From NCBI GenBank assembly GCA_016195825.1, contig JACPYV010000015.1, positions 25,307 through 89,306 of the forward strand: 64,000 bases of DNA, given 5' to 3'. How positions within the stretch are numbered: position 1 is the stretch's first letter; each line of letters opens with the position of its first letter. Both the position numbers and the translations under genes were made by a program. This document shows, piece by piece, positions 8,897-17,482 of this stretch. Under the pieces are notes generated by a model that saw only the letters and a program-made list of their open reading frames with translations, ran no database searches and was not told where the DNA came from. The stretch comes from Burkholderiales bacterium (GTDB lineage Bacteria; Pseudomonadota; Gammaproteobacteria; Burkholderiales; Burkholderiaceae_C).

Positions 8897-10203
8897 GGAA
8901 TGTTCGCGTCGGTCCAGCCGCCGGGCACGCGCACATAGCTGCCCATGCGGTTGCGCAGCTGGTCGGCCACGGATTGCTGGTAGGCGATGTCCATGCGGCC
9001 ACTGGTCTGCACATCCCCTTGCGCCAGCACGATGCCGTTGATCAGCGCAGGCGCCGCGCCGCCGCCGCCCCAGGTCAGTGCACCGCCCGATACCAGCATG
9101 CCGTTGATCTGGAAGGCACCACCCAGCGCCACGGTGCCGGTCGCGATGATCAACACGGGGTCAGTCAGGCTGCCCAGAACCTTGCTGCTGTTAATCGACA
9201 AAGGCCCCTGGACCAGCAGGATGCGCTTGCCAGCCTTGTAGGCATCATCGAGCGCGCCGGAGCACTCACTGGCGCAGGTCACGATGCGTAGCGACGGGTG
9301 CTGGGGATAAACAGCCGGGCTGGCACCCATGAACATCTTGAAGACTTCGTCGGCCGTTGCACCCCTCAGCGCGTCATCCGTTTCCACACGGGCCTGGTTG
9401 GGGGCCGTGCCCGGCACGCTTTCAAGCCTGCTATCGACCAGGCCGCTTGAAGTGCCGCCAATGGCGTAAAGCAGGCCGGCGGAGCGTGGGTCGGTGTTGT
9501 GTAGGCCGAGGCCGCCCGTGCCGCTGGTGCTCAGGTTGCCCTTGGCGATCAACGGCGCGGCCGGCGGGTTGCGCACCGCGCCCACCAGGCCGACCAGTGC
9601 GCCGACTCTCGACTTGCCGAGCTGCTGCTGGCTCAGTGTGGCGCTGACCACCGAATCACCACATTGATCAACGACGCTGTCCGTGCAGCCCACCACCGAG
9701 AGTTGCAGCGTGCCATTGCGTGCGCCTGCCTTCATCAAGACGGAGAAGCTTGGCGCCAACAGGGTCGCGTTCATCGCGGTGGGCCTGGTATGCGCAACGC
9801 TGGTGGCGATACAGCGGCAGGCCCAGCCCTCGTTGGCCTCATCGCGAGCGCAATCGACCTGCGGATCGCTAGTTGTCGGCTTGCGCTTGGGACTGATGCT
9901 GCGGTCCACCGGATCGATGTCCAGGTAGCGGGCCGCGAAGCGCTGCCCCCCGCTGTCGACCGGTGAGCAGGCACCATCGATGGCCACGCCGTTGAGCTGA
10001 GCCAGCGTCCACTCGACGCCACCTTCGGCGGCCTCCTGCGCGAGGCTGGCGCGAAAGTAGCTGCTGGACACGCGCTGCTCGAACATCAGGCTGCGATTGG
10101 CATAGGCAGCCAGCAGCGCCATCACCAGGAAGAGCACCATGACGACGACGAGCGTCGCCGCGCCACGCTGGCGACCTTGGGAAGGCAATGCGGTGCTCCT
10201 CAT
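8893..10203 (-). CDS. pilX: PilX N-terminal domain minor pilin
   Basis: About 436 residues. The N-terminus 'RQRGAATLVVVMVLFLVMALLAAYANRSLMFEQR' is typical of PilX: the G|A cleavage site is followed by a hydrophobic helix that lacks the usual Glu+5. The rest is periplasmic with several Cys residues and Gly/Ala-rich stretches near the end ('GGALTWGGGGAAPALING'). Start chosen at 10203 because it overlaps the pilW stop as ATGA; an ATG at 10212 is also in frame. PilX is much larger here than in Pseudomonas (about 195 residues). It forms an operon with pilW and pilV. Confidence 0.82.
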   Translation of the reverse strand: MRSTALPSQGRQRGAATLVVVMVLFLVMALLAAYANRSLMFEQRVSSSYFRASLAQEAAEGGVEWTLAQLNGVAIDGACSPVDSGGQRFAARYLDIDPVDRSISPKRKPTTSDPQVDCARDEANEGWACRCIATSVAHTRPTAMNATLLAPSFSVLMKAGARNGTLQLSVVGCTDSVVDQCGDSVVSATLSQQQLGKSRVGALVGLVGAVRNPPAAPLIAKGNLSTSGTGGLGLHNTDPRSAGLLYAIGGTSSGLVDSRLESVPGTAPNQARVETDDALRGATADEVFKMFMGASPAVYPQHPSLRIVTCASECSGALDDAYKAGKRILLVQGPLSINSSKVLGSLTDPVLIIATGTVALGGAFQINGMLVSGGALTWGGGGAAPALINGIVLAQGDVQTSGRMDIAYQQSVADQLRNRMGSYVRVPGGWTDANIP

Positions 10204-10949
10204 GACGGACATGCGCCGTTGATGGCATCCGTGCGCAGGCGCTCGACGCCCGTCAGCGTGCGCTTCACCTTGGCATCATGGGCGGCTTCGCCGACGATGG
10301 TGAAGCTGATCTGGCGCACCTCCTGCGTCGGGCAGGCAGCGGCCCCGGCGGTCGGCGGGTTGCAGGGCTTGTCGCAGAACCCACCCAGATCGATGGACTG
10401 CGTCTTGATTTGGAACTTCACATCCCGGATCAGCACGCTGTCGGGGTCGGTGATCGGCTGCCAGTACGGCTCGCCGTCCTTCTGCCCCAGCTTCAGGTAG
10501 AGCGTCCCGTTGCCCTTGTTCCACTTGAACCCAAAATACTCGTTGTCCCGAGGCGTGCTGCCGGTGTTGTAGCCCGAATTGTTCTGCAGGGCGTAGAAAT
10601 AGCTCAACGACAGGGCGTCGGCGTCGTCCGTCTTGACGATGTTTTCGTACGGGTTGTCGGTCGCAAGCTTTGGCGCCTGTTCTTCCAACGTGCCGACGCC
10701 AGTGGCCGGTGCCCACACGCCATTCACTGCCAGGCCACGAAAGCCCGCCCTGCGCAGGTCCTGCTGCAACAGGTCGGCCGCCGTGCGCAGGTCCTGCTGG
10801 ATCTGGGTCTCCAGCATCAGGCGGCGGTGCTCGTTGATCTGGTTGACGGCCACCATGGACGCGCCCGCCGTCACGATCAAGCCGATGGTGATACCCACCA
10901 TCAACTCAACCAGGCCGAGGCCGAGCTGTTTTTTGCGGGTCAAGGTCAT
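10200..10949 (-). CDS. pilW: PilW family minor pilin
   Basis: 249 residues with a prepilin N-terminus: 'KKQLGLGLVELMVGITIGLIVTAGASMVAVNQ', with Glu+5 in GLVELMVG. This is followed by the PilW-typical 'INEHRRLMLETQIQQDLRTAADLLQQDLRRAG' helix. The C-terminal half has the Cys cluster 'GGFCDKPCNPPTAGAAACPT'. The ATG at 10949 overlaps the fimT stop (ATGA); an ATG at 10955 is possible. Minor pilins of this type prime type IV pilus assembly. Confidence 0.88.
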   Translation of the reverse strand: MTLTRKKQLGLGLVELMVGITIGLIVTAGASMVAVNQINEHRRLMLETQIQQDLRTAADLLQQDLRRAGFRGLAVNGVWAPATGVGTLEEQAPKLATDNPYENIVKTDDADALSLSYFYALQNNSGYNTGSTPRDNEYFGFKWNKGNGTLYLKLGQKDGEPYWQPITDPDSVLIRDVKFQIKTQSIDLGGFCDKPCNPPTAGAAACPTQEVRQISFTIVGEAAHDAKVKRTLTGVERLRTDAINGACPS

Positions 10950-11530
10950 GTGCATGCCGGGTACCCGCTGAAGTCACTGTTGGGCGCGCAGGTGCGCACA
11001 CGACCCGCGGCGTTGTATTCCACGCGCAATTGCGCCCCCGTCTTTGTTCCTGTGACGGTCACCTTCGCGCTGATATTGTTGAAATGCTTTTCACGCGAGA
11101 CCGGAACCACGTACTCAACGAGCCCCCAGGTTCCGGTGGTGTCGAACCGCACCGACGAATTGTTGGGTAGTACGAACTCGCGCAGCAGCCTACCGCCACC
11201 TCTGCTGCAGACGGAACTGGCATCCAAATCGCATCCACAGCGGTCCGTCCCGCCGGACACACTGCTGACACGCATGCAGCTGAACGACCCGACCTCGCTG
11301 GGAACGGGTTCCAGATGGACATTCACCTGCTGGGCGGACACGACATTGGCCTCCGACCTGGCAAACGTGAACAGGTTCGCCACCTCACCCGCCGCCGCGA
11401 CGACCCGGCGCCGCTCGAGCAGGCTGGTGAGCGATGGAATCGCGACGGCCAGGATCACGCCCAGAACAGCGACGCCGACCAGCATCTCAATCAGCGTCAC
11501 ACCCTGGCGGAGAAATCTGTAGCCATTCAT
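10946..11530 (-). CDS. fimT: GspH/FimT family pseudopilin
   Basis: 194 residues. Prepilin signal 'RQGVTLIEMLVGVAVLGVILAVAIPSL' with cleavage Gly and Glu+5. The GspH/FimT domain follows with 'VVAAAGEVANLFTFARSEANVV', and the Cys residues 'CMRVSSVSGGTDRCGCDLDASSVC'. The 3' end overlaps pilW by 4 bp. FimT-type pilins join the minor-pilin tip complex, and in some species FimT binds DNA for uptake. Nothing in this sequence settles that role. Confidence 0.88.
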   Translation of the reverse strand: MNGYRFLRQGVTLIEMLVGVAVLGVILAVAIPSLTSLLERRRVVAAAGEVANLFTFARSEANVVSAQQVNVHLEPVPSEVGSFSCMRVSSVSGGTDRCGCDLDASSVCSRGGGRLLREFVLPNNSSVRFDTTGTWGLVEYVVPVSREKHFNNISAKVTVTGTKTGAQLRVEYNAAGRVRTCAPNSDFSGYPACT

Positions 11531-11535
11531 GGCGG

Positions 11536-12021
11536 TCAGCGGGCCCAGCAGAGCGGCGGCGACGAAGTGTCGGTACCGTCTGATTTGGCGGACAGATAGG
11601 TCAGCAAGGCCCCCTCCAGCTTGACGCTGAGCGTGGCACAGTTCGCGTCGCCGGCTTGCGGGCTGGTGGCGTTGGCAGTCGCCGTGAGCTTGTAGCCGGA
11701 CACGAAGCCGGCCGGGTTGCCGACGCCCGCCAGGCTCAGCGTGTAGTGCGTCGAGATCTGGGAAAGCTGGGACGACGAGAAGCCCAGCCCGTTGTCACCC
11801 GCTCCGAGCACTTCGGCATAGGAGCCACGGTTGGAACGGTAACGCTCCTGCTCCTGCACGATGGTCGTCAACGCTTTGATGGCATCCGCGCGACGGCCCT
11901 TCTGGAGGAAGGATGTCATGGCGGGATAGGCCATCGAAGACAGTATGCCCAGCACCACCACGGCGATCATCAGCTCGACCAGCGTGAAGCCACGGGGACG
12001 GCACTGGGGCAGGGTTCTCAT
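11536..12021 (-). CDS. pilE: Type IV pilin protein PilE (minor pilin)
   Basis: 161 residues. 'RPRGFTLVELMIAVVVLGILSSMAYPAMTSFLQKGRRADA' is a standard type IV pilin N-terminus, with cleavage after Gly and Glu+5. 'IKALTTIVQEQERYRSNRGSYAEVLG' and the C-terminal 'TATANATSPQAGDANCATLSVKLEG' match PilE-type minor pilins with one C-terminal Cys pair (CATL...PPLCWAR). The ATG at 12021 is preferred over an upstream TTG at 12039. It is first of the intact pilin genes, after the broken pilin at 12122-12674. Confidence 0.9.
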   Translation of the reverse strand: MRTLPQCRPRGFTLVELMIAVVVLGILSSMAYPAMTSFLQKGRRADAIKALTTIVQEQERYRSNRGSYAEVLGAGDNGLGFSSSQLSQISTHYTLSLAGVGNPAGFVSGYKLTATANATSPQAGDANCATLSVKLEGALLTYLSAKSDGTDTSSPPLCWAR

Positions 12022-12121
12022 GGTAATAATTCTCGGCAACGGCGCCCCGACGGTCGGTAACGGCAGCGCCGCTCATCGCCCGCCACCTACCGCTGGTCGG
12101 CACTCACCACGAATGAGGGGC

Positions 12122-12674
12122 TCAATTGCACTTGTTCAAGCCGGCGATCCTGGTAGCGGCCCGGCGGTTGCGTGTGCGGCCGCTGATGGCTACGAACTGG
12201 CAGATGGTGGCCGCCCGCCTCAGCGATTCGGTGTTCCTTTGCGTCAGCAGCAAAGGCGCGCAAGCCTGCTGCGTGCTGCACACTGGCGCCAAGGACGGTT
12301 GCGAACGCGCCGGTGTCCAAGCGGTCTGCCGGACGCCCGGCAGCGGCGCCATCAAGGGGGAATGGCTGCCCGTTGGTCAGCGAGTGCGCATCCGCAGCAA
12401 CGCCGAGGCACTGCAAATCCAGCATCGCCAAGGCCTGATGACCCAGACGGGCAGCATCCATCTCAGCCTGGATAACGGCACCACCCTGCGCGCAAAGCGC
12501 AGGCGGCGCCAGCGTGTCCGAGGTGACCTTGAGGGCCTGGCGCCGGTACAACTGGCTCATGGCGGGCACGACCTGGCCCATGAGTGCATCGCAGATGCCG
12601 ATGTCGATGCCGGCGCACAGCGCCACGAGGGTGAAACCACGGCTGCCGCGGCAGGTGCCGGCGGTACGGTTCAT
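12122..12674 (-). pseudogene. Minor pilin (FimT/GspH-like) gene with an apparently inverted middle
   Basis: Three blocks seem to belong to one pilin. Block 1 (minus strand, 12674 to about 12515) encodes 'GSRGFTLVALCAGIDIG', then 'VVPAMSQLYRRQALKVTSDTLA', a prepilin start in which Glu+5 is Ala and the helix contains Asp and Cys. Block 2 (about 12200-12500) makes sense only on the plus strand: 'LSDSVFLCVSSKGAQACC', 'GEWLPVGQRVRIRSNAEALQ', 'GSIHLSLDNGTTLRA', like the FimT/GspH globular domain, with better third-position G+C than the minus frame. Block 3 (minus, about 12200-12122) reads 'ICQFVAISGRTRNRRAATR' and ends in KCN, a typical tail. An internal inversion of about 300 bp explains this. As it stands no full pilin can be made. 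Confidence 0.55.
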
Positions 12675-12756
12675 CGCGTCACATCAGTTCGTCGTTGATG
12701 AAACAAACTTTAGGAATCGGGCGCGGTGCGTCTTTCCCCTTAAAGGCGGAACGAAG

Positions 12757-12794
12757 AGGGGGAGGGCGGGGGGGACATCCCCACACCTCCCCCT
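12757..12794 (-). terminator. GC-rich hairpin after nrdR (possible terminator)
   Basis: A perfect 9-bp inverted repeat (agggggagg / cctccccct) with further G/C pairing inside the loop lies between the nrdR stop and the pilin cluster. It is placed where the glyA-nrdR transcript should end. No U-run follows on the minus strand, so intrinsic termination is uncertain. Confidence 0.4.
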
Positions 12795-12818
12795 GAAGCG
12801 GGATGGCGAAGACCCGGA

Positions 12819-13262
12819 TCAGATCTCGCGGATCAACTGACGGAACTCGTCGACGTCTTCGAAGCTGCGGTACACCGACGCGAAACGAACGTAGGCCACC
12901 TTGTCGATACGCTTTAGCTCGCGCATCAGCAACTCGCCCAGGCGTGTCGATGCAATCTCGCGGGCACCGCTGGCCAGCAACTTTTCCTCGATGCGGTTGA
13001 TGGCCGCATCGATCTGCTCGACGCTGACCGGCCGCTTGCGCAGCGCCAGCTGCATGGACGCGCGCAACTTGCCGGCGTCGAAATCGGCGCGTCGGCCGTC
13101 TTTCTTGACGACCGAGGGCATGGCGATGTCGGCCCGCTCATAGGTCGTGAAGCGCTTGTCGCAGGACAGGCAGCGGCGCCGGCGCCGGACGACGTCGCCC
13201 TCGTCCGATTCCCGGGTCTCGGCGACCTGGGTCTCGGTGTGAGAGCAGAACGGGCAGCGCAC
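12819..13262 (-). CDS. nrdR: Transcriptional repressor NrdR
   Basis: 147 residues, normal length. The N-terminal zinc ribbon has Cys pairs '[13 protein letters not shown]' and '[15 protein letters not shown]'. An ATP-cone domain follows: '[29 protein letters not shown]' and '[21 protein letters not shown]'. NrdR senses ATP/dATP and represses ribonucleotide reductase genes by binding NrdR boxes. It lies 12 bp after glyA, a common pairing in Burkholderiales. Confidence 0.97.
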   Translation of the reverse strand: MRCPFCSHTETQVAETRESDEGDVVRRRRRCLSCDKRFTTYERADIAMPSVVKKDGRRADFDAGKLRASMQLALRKRPVSVEQIDAAINRIEEKLLASGAREIASTRLGELLMRELKRIDKVAYVRFASVYRSFEDVDEFRQLIREI

Positions 13263-13274
13263 GGTGGTTCCGAC

Positions 13275-14528
13275 TTAACCGCGGTAGACGGGGAAAGCAG
13301 CCGTCAGCGCTGCGACCTTCTCGCGCACGGCGGCCAGGTTGGCCTCGTCGTGCGGCTTGTCGAGCACGTCGGCGATCAGGTGGGCGGTCTGGCGAACCTG
13401 CTCTTCCTTGAAACCGCGCGTCGTCATGGCCGGCGTGCCCAGGCGGATGCCGCTGGTGACCATGGGCTTTTGTGGGTCGTTGGGGATGCCGTTCTTGTTG
13501 CAGGTCATGTGGGCGGCGCCCAGAATGGCCTCGGCTTCCTTGCCGGTCAGGTTCTTGGGGCGCAGGTCAACCAGCATGACGTGGCTCTCCGTGCCGCCGG
13601 AGACAATGCGCAGGCCGCGCGCTATCAGCGTCTCGGCCAGCACCTTGGCGTTCTTGACGACCTGGGCCTGATAGGCCTTGAACTCGGGCGTCAGCGCCTC
13701 CTTGAAGGCCACAGCCTTGCCGGCGATGACGTGCATCAGCGGGCCACCCTGGATGCCGGGGAAGATGGCCGAGTTGATCTTCTTGGCGATCGCCTCGTCG
13801 TTCATCAGGATGATGCCGCCGCGCGGGCCGCGCAGGCTCTTGTGCGTGGTGGACGTGACGACGTCGGCATGCGGCATCGGGTTGGGGTAGACGCCCGCGG
13901 CGATCAGGCCGGCGTAGTGGGCCATATCCACCATGAAATAAGCACCGATTTCCTTGGCGATCTTGCCGAAGCGCTCGAAATCGATGCGCAGCGAATAGGC
14001 CGACGCGCCGGCGATGATGAGCTTGGGCTTCTTCTCGCGAGCCAGGGCTTCCATCGCGTCATAGTCGATGGCTTCGTTGGCGTCCAGGCCGTAGCTAATG
14101 ACGTTGAACCACTTGCCGCTCATGTTCAGCGACATGCCGTGGGTCAGGTGGCCGCCTTCGGCCAGGCTCATGCCCATGATGGTGTCACCGGGCTGCAGCA
14201 GCGCGAAAAACACGCCCTGGTTGGCCTGGGAGCCGGAGTTGGGCTGCACGTTGGCGAACTCGGCGCCGAACAACTGCTTGACGCGATCGATGGCGAGCTG
14301 CTCGACGACGTCAACGTACTCGCAGCCACCGTAGTAGCGCTTGCCGGGGTAGCCCTCGGCGTACTTGTTGGTCAGCTGGCTGCCCTGAGCCTGCATGACG
14401 GCCGGCGAGGTGTAGTTCTCGCTGGCGATCAGCTCGATGTGCTCTTCCTGACGGCGGTTCTCGTTCTGGACGGCAGCCCAGAGATCAGGGTCGACGTTGG
14501 CGAGGGTGGAGGTGTTGCGGTCGAACAT
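13275..14528 (-). CDS. glyA: Serine hydroxymethyltransferase
   Basis: 417 residues, the usual length. Motifs include '[39 protein letters not shown]' in parts, the PLP-lysine in '[15 protein letters not shown]', and '[15 protein letters not shown]'. It interconverts serine and glycine with tetrahydrofolate, the main source of one-carbon units. A ZTP riboswitch lies in its 5' leader (14591-14704), so expression should rise when 10-formyl-THF is short and ZTP accumulates. Confidence 0.97.
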   Translation of the reverse strand: MFDRNTSTLANVDPDLWAAVQNENRRQEEHIELIASENYTSPAVMQAQGSQLTNKYAEGYPGKRYYGGCEYVDVVEQLAIDRVKQLFGAEFANVQPNSGSQANQGVFFALLQPGDTIMGMSLAEGGHLTHGMSLNMSGKWFNVISYGLDANEAIDYDAMEALAREKKPKLIIAGASAYSLRIDFERFGKIAKEIGAYFMVDMAHYAGLIAAGVYPNPMPHADVVTSTTHKSLRGPRGGIILMNDEAIAKKINSAIFPGIQGGPLMHVIAGKAVAFKEALTPEFKAYQAQVVKNAKVLAETLIARGLRIVSGGTESHVMLVDLRPKNLTGKEAEAILGAAHMTCNKNGIPNDPQKPMVTSGIRLGTPAMTTRGFKEEQVRQTAHLIADVLDKPHDEANLAAVREKVAALTAAFPVYRG

Positions 14529-14590
14529 GGCGGTGTTTGCTAAGGTCAGGCGGTGAATCCCAGGCGCTCAACGAGCGTGCGTGAGGCCAA

Positions 14591-14704
14591 GGCTGCCCAG
14601 GCGAACGGCTGATAGCGGTTGCCGTGTCTACAGGAGGCAACCGCCTCACGCTCCCCGGTGGTGGCCCACCTCAGGGCAGCTTGTGCCCCTGATCGCCAGT
14701 CGCG
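14591..14704 (-). ncRNA. ZTP/ZMP (pfl) riboswitch upstream of glyA
   Basis: On the minus strand the leader contains, in the right order, the conserved pfl-motif blocks: CGCGACTGGCG at the 5' end, then GAGGTGGG...CCACCGGGGAGCG, a variable hairpin, and finally CCG-TTCGCCTGGGCA. These are the nucleotides that form the ZTP pocket and pseudoknot. The element ends 62 nt before the glyA start. The pfl motif is known upstream of glyA, purH and folate genes. The expression platform was not resolved; the 62-nt tail could mask the ribosome site. Confidence 0.9.
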
Positions 14705-14721
14705 TGAGCGGCCAGTGTAGT

Positions 14722-15566
14722 TCAGCGAAGCAGCGCGACCTGGGCAGATTCGCCACTCGGCGCCGATGCGGCTTCGCGCAGCGGGCGGATCGTCGTATTC
14801 GCAGGCACGGCACGGCCTGTGGCGACGGACTTCAACAGGTCGTGTTCGGCCAGCACGCGGGCGGCGTAGCCGGTGTCGTCGGCCAAGTTGGCCGCGCCAA
14901 CGTAGTAGCGCAGCCCTTCCTCGAGGCTGCCGGCGCGCTGGATGCATTCCTTTAGCACCTGCACGCCCACCCGCAGGTTGGTGACAGGGTCGAAGGCCGC
15001 CAGCGTGCCGCCAAAGGCTTCGTACTTGTCGTCGTGCACCCGGGTCATGACCTGCATCAGGCCCTGGGCGCCCACGGCGCTCTGAGCAAACGGGTTGAAA
15101 CGGGACTCGATGGCCATGATGGCCAGGATCAGCGTTGGCTCCACCTTGGCGCGGTTGCCCACGGCCAGGCCTCCTGCACGAGGCGGCTGACCGGCTCGGG
15201 CGCCACGCTGTAGCGGCGCGCCAGCCAGTGGGCGACGGCGGCCTGCTGGCGGCTCAGCTCGCGTGGATCGGTGGCCGTGGCGCGGGCGATGGCATCGGGC
15301 TCGGCAGTGGCCAGGAGCGTGTTGCCTTCGGCTTCGGCGCGAGCCTCGTGGCGGGCGTTCAGCCAACCCAGTGTGGCGAACTCGAGCTTTTCGCGCAGGC
15401 CCGCCTGGCTCGTGAACACCAGCAGCACCGACACGACGGCCAGCCCGACCAGGGCCAGCGTGTTGTGGCTGACGACGAGCAGACCGTTGCCGATGTCCTT
15501 GACGAACAGCGACGCCGAATCCCGCACGAGGGCAGCGAAGGTGGTGAGGTCTTGACGTGTCGTCAT
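14722..15566 (-). pseudogene. Membrane-anchored lytic transglycosylase, single-base frameshift
   Basis: The N-terminal part (from ATG 15566) reads [17 protein letters not shown], then a membrane helix 'HNTLALVGLAVVSVLLVFTS', then 'RRYSVAPEPVSRLVQEAW'. The frame then changes and the catalytic SLT domain continues one base over: 'AVGNRAKVEPTLILAIMAIESRFNPFAQS' (catalytic Glu in AIES), 'GAQGLMQVMTRVH', 'EEGLRYYVGAAN'. The break is at about 15165, where + strand 'acggccagg' would need one more c, so a short C run lost a base. This may be a real null allele or a sequencing error. Enzymes of this family cleave peptidoglycan glycan strands in the periplasm. Confidence 0.85.
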
Positions 15567-15725
15567 TCGACTCCTTGTGTCGCAGCCCACCTCAGGCTGC
15601 CGGCATGTACGGCGGTCTGGGTGGGGCGACGGTGATAATTTCCCGGCCATCGTTCAGGGCCTGTGGCACTCAGGTGCCCGGTGGGCCCGGCCGGGTTGGG
15701 TTTCAGTACAAACCCGAAGCCGTGA

Positions 15726-15753
15726 ATTTTACGAGTCGAAGATAACCCGTCAA
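15726..15753 (-). promoter_or_regulatory. Sigma-70-type promoter for the lytic transglycosylase gene
   Basis: On the minus strand TTGACG and TAAAAT are separated by 16 bp, close to the consensus for both boxes. It would give a 5' leader of about 150 nt before the ATG at 15566. A 6-bp perfect inverted repeat (gggttt/aaaccc, 15693-15710) lies at the start of that leader. Confidence 0.6.
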
Positions 15754-15786
15754 GGCTGTTTAAGCCGATCAATACTACTTTTAGTT

Positions 15787-17325
15787 ATGAAATACAGCGA
15801 CCTGCGGGACTTCATGGCCGGCCTCGAAGGCCTGGGCGAGCTCAAGCGCGTGCGTGAAAAAGTCTCGCCGGTGCTGGAGATTACGGCCCTCAGCGACCGC
15901 GTGCTCAGGGCTGGCGGGCCGGCCCTCTTGTTCGAGGCGCCGACTGGCTATGCCAGCCCCGCCTTGACCAATCTTTTCGGGACAACGCGACGCGTCGCAC
16001 TCGGCATGGGCGCTGAGTCTCTGGCCGATTTGAGGGATGTGGGCCGGGTGCTGGCGAGTCTGAAGGAACCCGACCCGCCCAAAGGCCTGAAGGATGCCGG
16101 CAAGCTGCTGCAGATGGCGAAGGCGCTGTGGGACATGAAGCCCAGCGTGCAGCGCAAGGCACCTTGCCAGGAAGAGGTCCTGGAGGGCAGCGACGTCAAC
16201 CTGGGCCGCCTGCCCATCCAGACCTGCTGGCCAGATGACGCAGCCCCCCTGATCACGTGGGGTCTGGTCATCACGCGGGGGCCGACCCGGACACGTCAGA
16301 ACCTGGGCATCTACCGCCAGCAGGTGATCGCCCCCCGCCAGGTCATCATGCGCTGGCTGGCCCACCGGGGCGGCGCACTGGACTTTCGCGACCACGCGCT
16401 GGCCCATCCGGGGGAGCCGTTCCCTATCGCCGTCGCGCTGGGCGCCGACCCGGCCACCATCCTGGGCGCTGTCACACCGGTGCCAGACAGCCTGTCCGAG
16501 TACCAGTTCGCCGGCCTGTTGCGCGGCTCGCGCACCGAGTTGGTCAACACTGGCGTCGGCAAGAACCAGCCGCTGCAGGCGCCGGCTTCGGCCGAAATCG
16601 TGCTCGAAGGCCACATCCCGCTCGCCGCACCCGGCTACACCGGCGTCAGCGAACACGGCGTGCCGCTGAAGGAGAAGGGCGGCTACCTGCACGCGCTGGA
16701 AGGCCCTTTCGGCGACCACACCGGCTATTACAACGAGCAGGACTGGTTCCCGGTCTTCGAGATCAGCCGCCAGACCCAGCGCAAAAACCCGATCTACCAC
16801 TCCACCTACACGGGCAAGCCGCCGGACGAGCCCGCCATCCTGGGCGTCGCGCTGAACGAGGTGTTTGTGCCCATCTTGCAGAAGCAGTTCCCCGAGATCG
16901 TGGACTTCTACCTGCCCCCGGAGGGCTGCAGCTACCGGATGGCCGTCGTCTCCATCAAGAAGGCCTACCCCGGCCATGCCAAGCGGCTGATGTTCGGCAT
17001 CTGGAGCTTCCTGCGCCAGTTCATGTACACCAAGTTCATCGTCGTGGTGGACGACGACATCGACACGCGCAACTGGCAGGAAGTGATCTGGGCCATCACC
17101 ACCCGCATGGACCCGGTGCGCGACACGACGCTGGTGGACAACACGCCCATCGACTACCTCGACTTCGCCTCGCCCGTCAGCGGCCTGGGCGGCAAGATGG
17201 GGCTGGACGCGACCAACAAATGGCCCGGCGAGACCAGCCGTGAATGGGGCCGCGGCATCAGCCTGCCACCGGAAGTCACAAAGCGGGCCGAGGTGCTATT
17301 CGGGCAACTCTTCTTGAAGCCCTGA
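15787..17325 (+). CDS. ubiD: UbiD family decarboxylase (4-hydroxy-3-polyprenylbenzoate decarboxylase)
   Basis: 512 residues from ATG 15787 ([21 protein letters not shown]), the canonical UbiD start; the frame is open further upstream but without coding character. Diagnostic regions are '[21 protein letters not shown]' (with the prFMN/Mn-binding residues), '[15 protein letters not shown]' (catalytic Glu-Arg-Glu region), '[12 protein letters not shown]' and '[18 protein letters not shown]'. It uses prenylated FMN made by UbiX and acts in ubiquinone synthesis. A strong terminator follows at 17440. Confidence 0.95.
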   Translation: MKYSDLRDFMAGLEGLGELKRVREKVSPVLEITALSDRVLRAGGPALLFEAPTGYASPALTNLFGTTRRVALGMGAESLADLRDVGRVLASLKEPDPPKGLKDAGKLLQMAKALWDMKPSVQRKAPCQEEVLEGSDVNLGRLPIQTCWPDDAAPLITWGLVITRGPTRTRQNLGIYRQQVIAPRQVIMRWLAHRGGALDFRDHALAHPGEPFPIAVALGADPATILGAVTPVPDSLSEYQFAGLLRGSRTELVNTGVGKNQPLQAPASAEIVLEGHIPLAAPGYTGVSEHGVPLKEKGGYLHALEGPFGDHTGYYNEQDWFPVFEISRQTQRKNPIYHSTYTGKPPDEPAILGVALNEVFVPILQKQFPEIVDFYLPPEGCSYRMAVVSIKKAYPGHAKRLMFGIWSFLRQFMYTKFIVVVDDDIDTRNWQEVIWAITTRMDPVRDTTLVDNTPIDYLDFASPVSGLGGKMGLDATNKWPGETSREWGRGISLPPEVTKRAEVLFGQLFLKP

Positions 17326-17439
17326 ACCCGGTCGCCTACTGTTGGAATGCCTTTTCAGGCACATCCTCTGGCGCAATCCCTTGCGCGCCAGGAGCCCTTC
17401 GGCAGATCGCCTTAGAGCCCCAAGGTGGCATAGCCACCC

Positions 17440-17476
17440 ACCCCGCCCGGCCTGCAAGCCCGGCGGGGTTTCTATT
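17440..17476 (+). terminator. Intrinsic terminator of ubiD
   Basis: A 12-bp stem with one mismatch (accccgcccggc / gcccggcggggt) and a 6-nt loop is followed by the T-rich run tttctattt on the plus strand. A second small perfect hairpin (ggtggc-ata-gccacc, 17425-17439) lies directly before it. The polarity fits ubiD rather than the convergent YdcF gene. Confidence 0.85.
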
Positions 17477-17482
17477 TGAGGG

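Noticed and set aside
12126..12698. A 190-codon plus-strand ORF taken as an intact gene
   Set aside because: Only its middle (about 12200-12500) looks coding; the ends lie over pilin sequence on the other strand and there is no ribosome site. It is treated as an inverted segment of a pilin gene.
15781..16977. 398-codon minus-strand frame opposite ubiD
   Set aside because: Antisense shadow; ubiD is certain on the plus strand.
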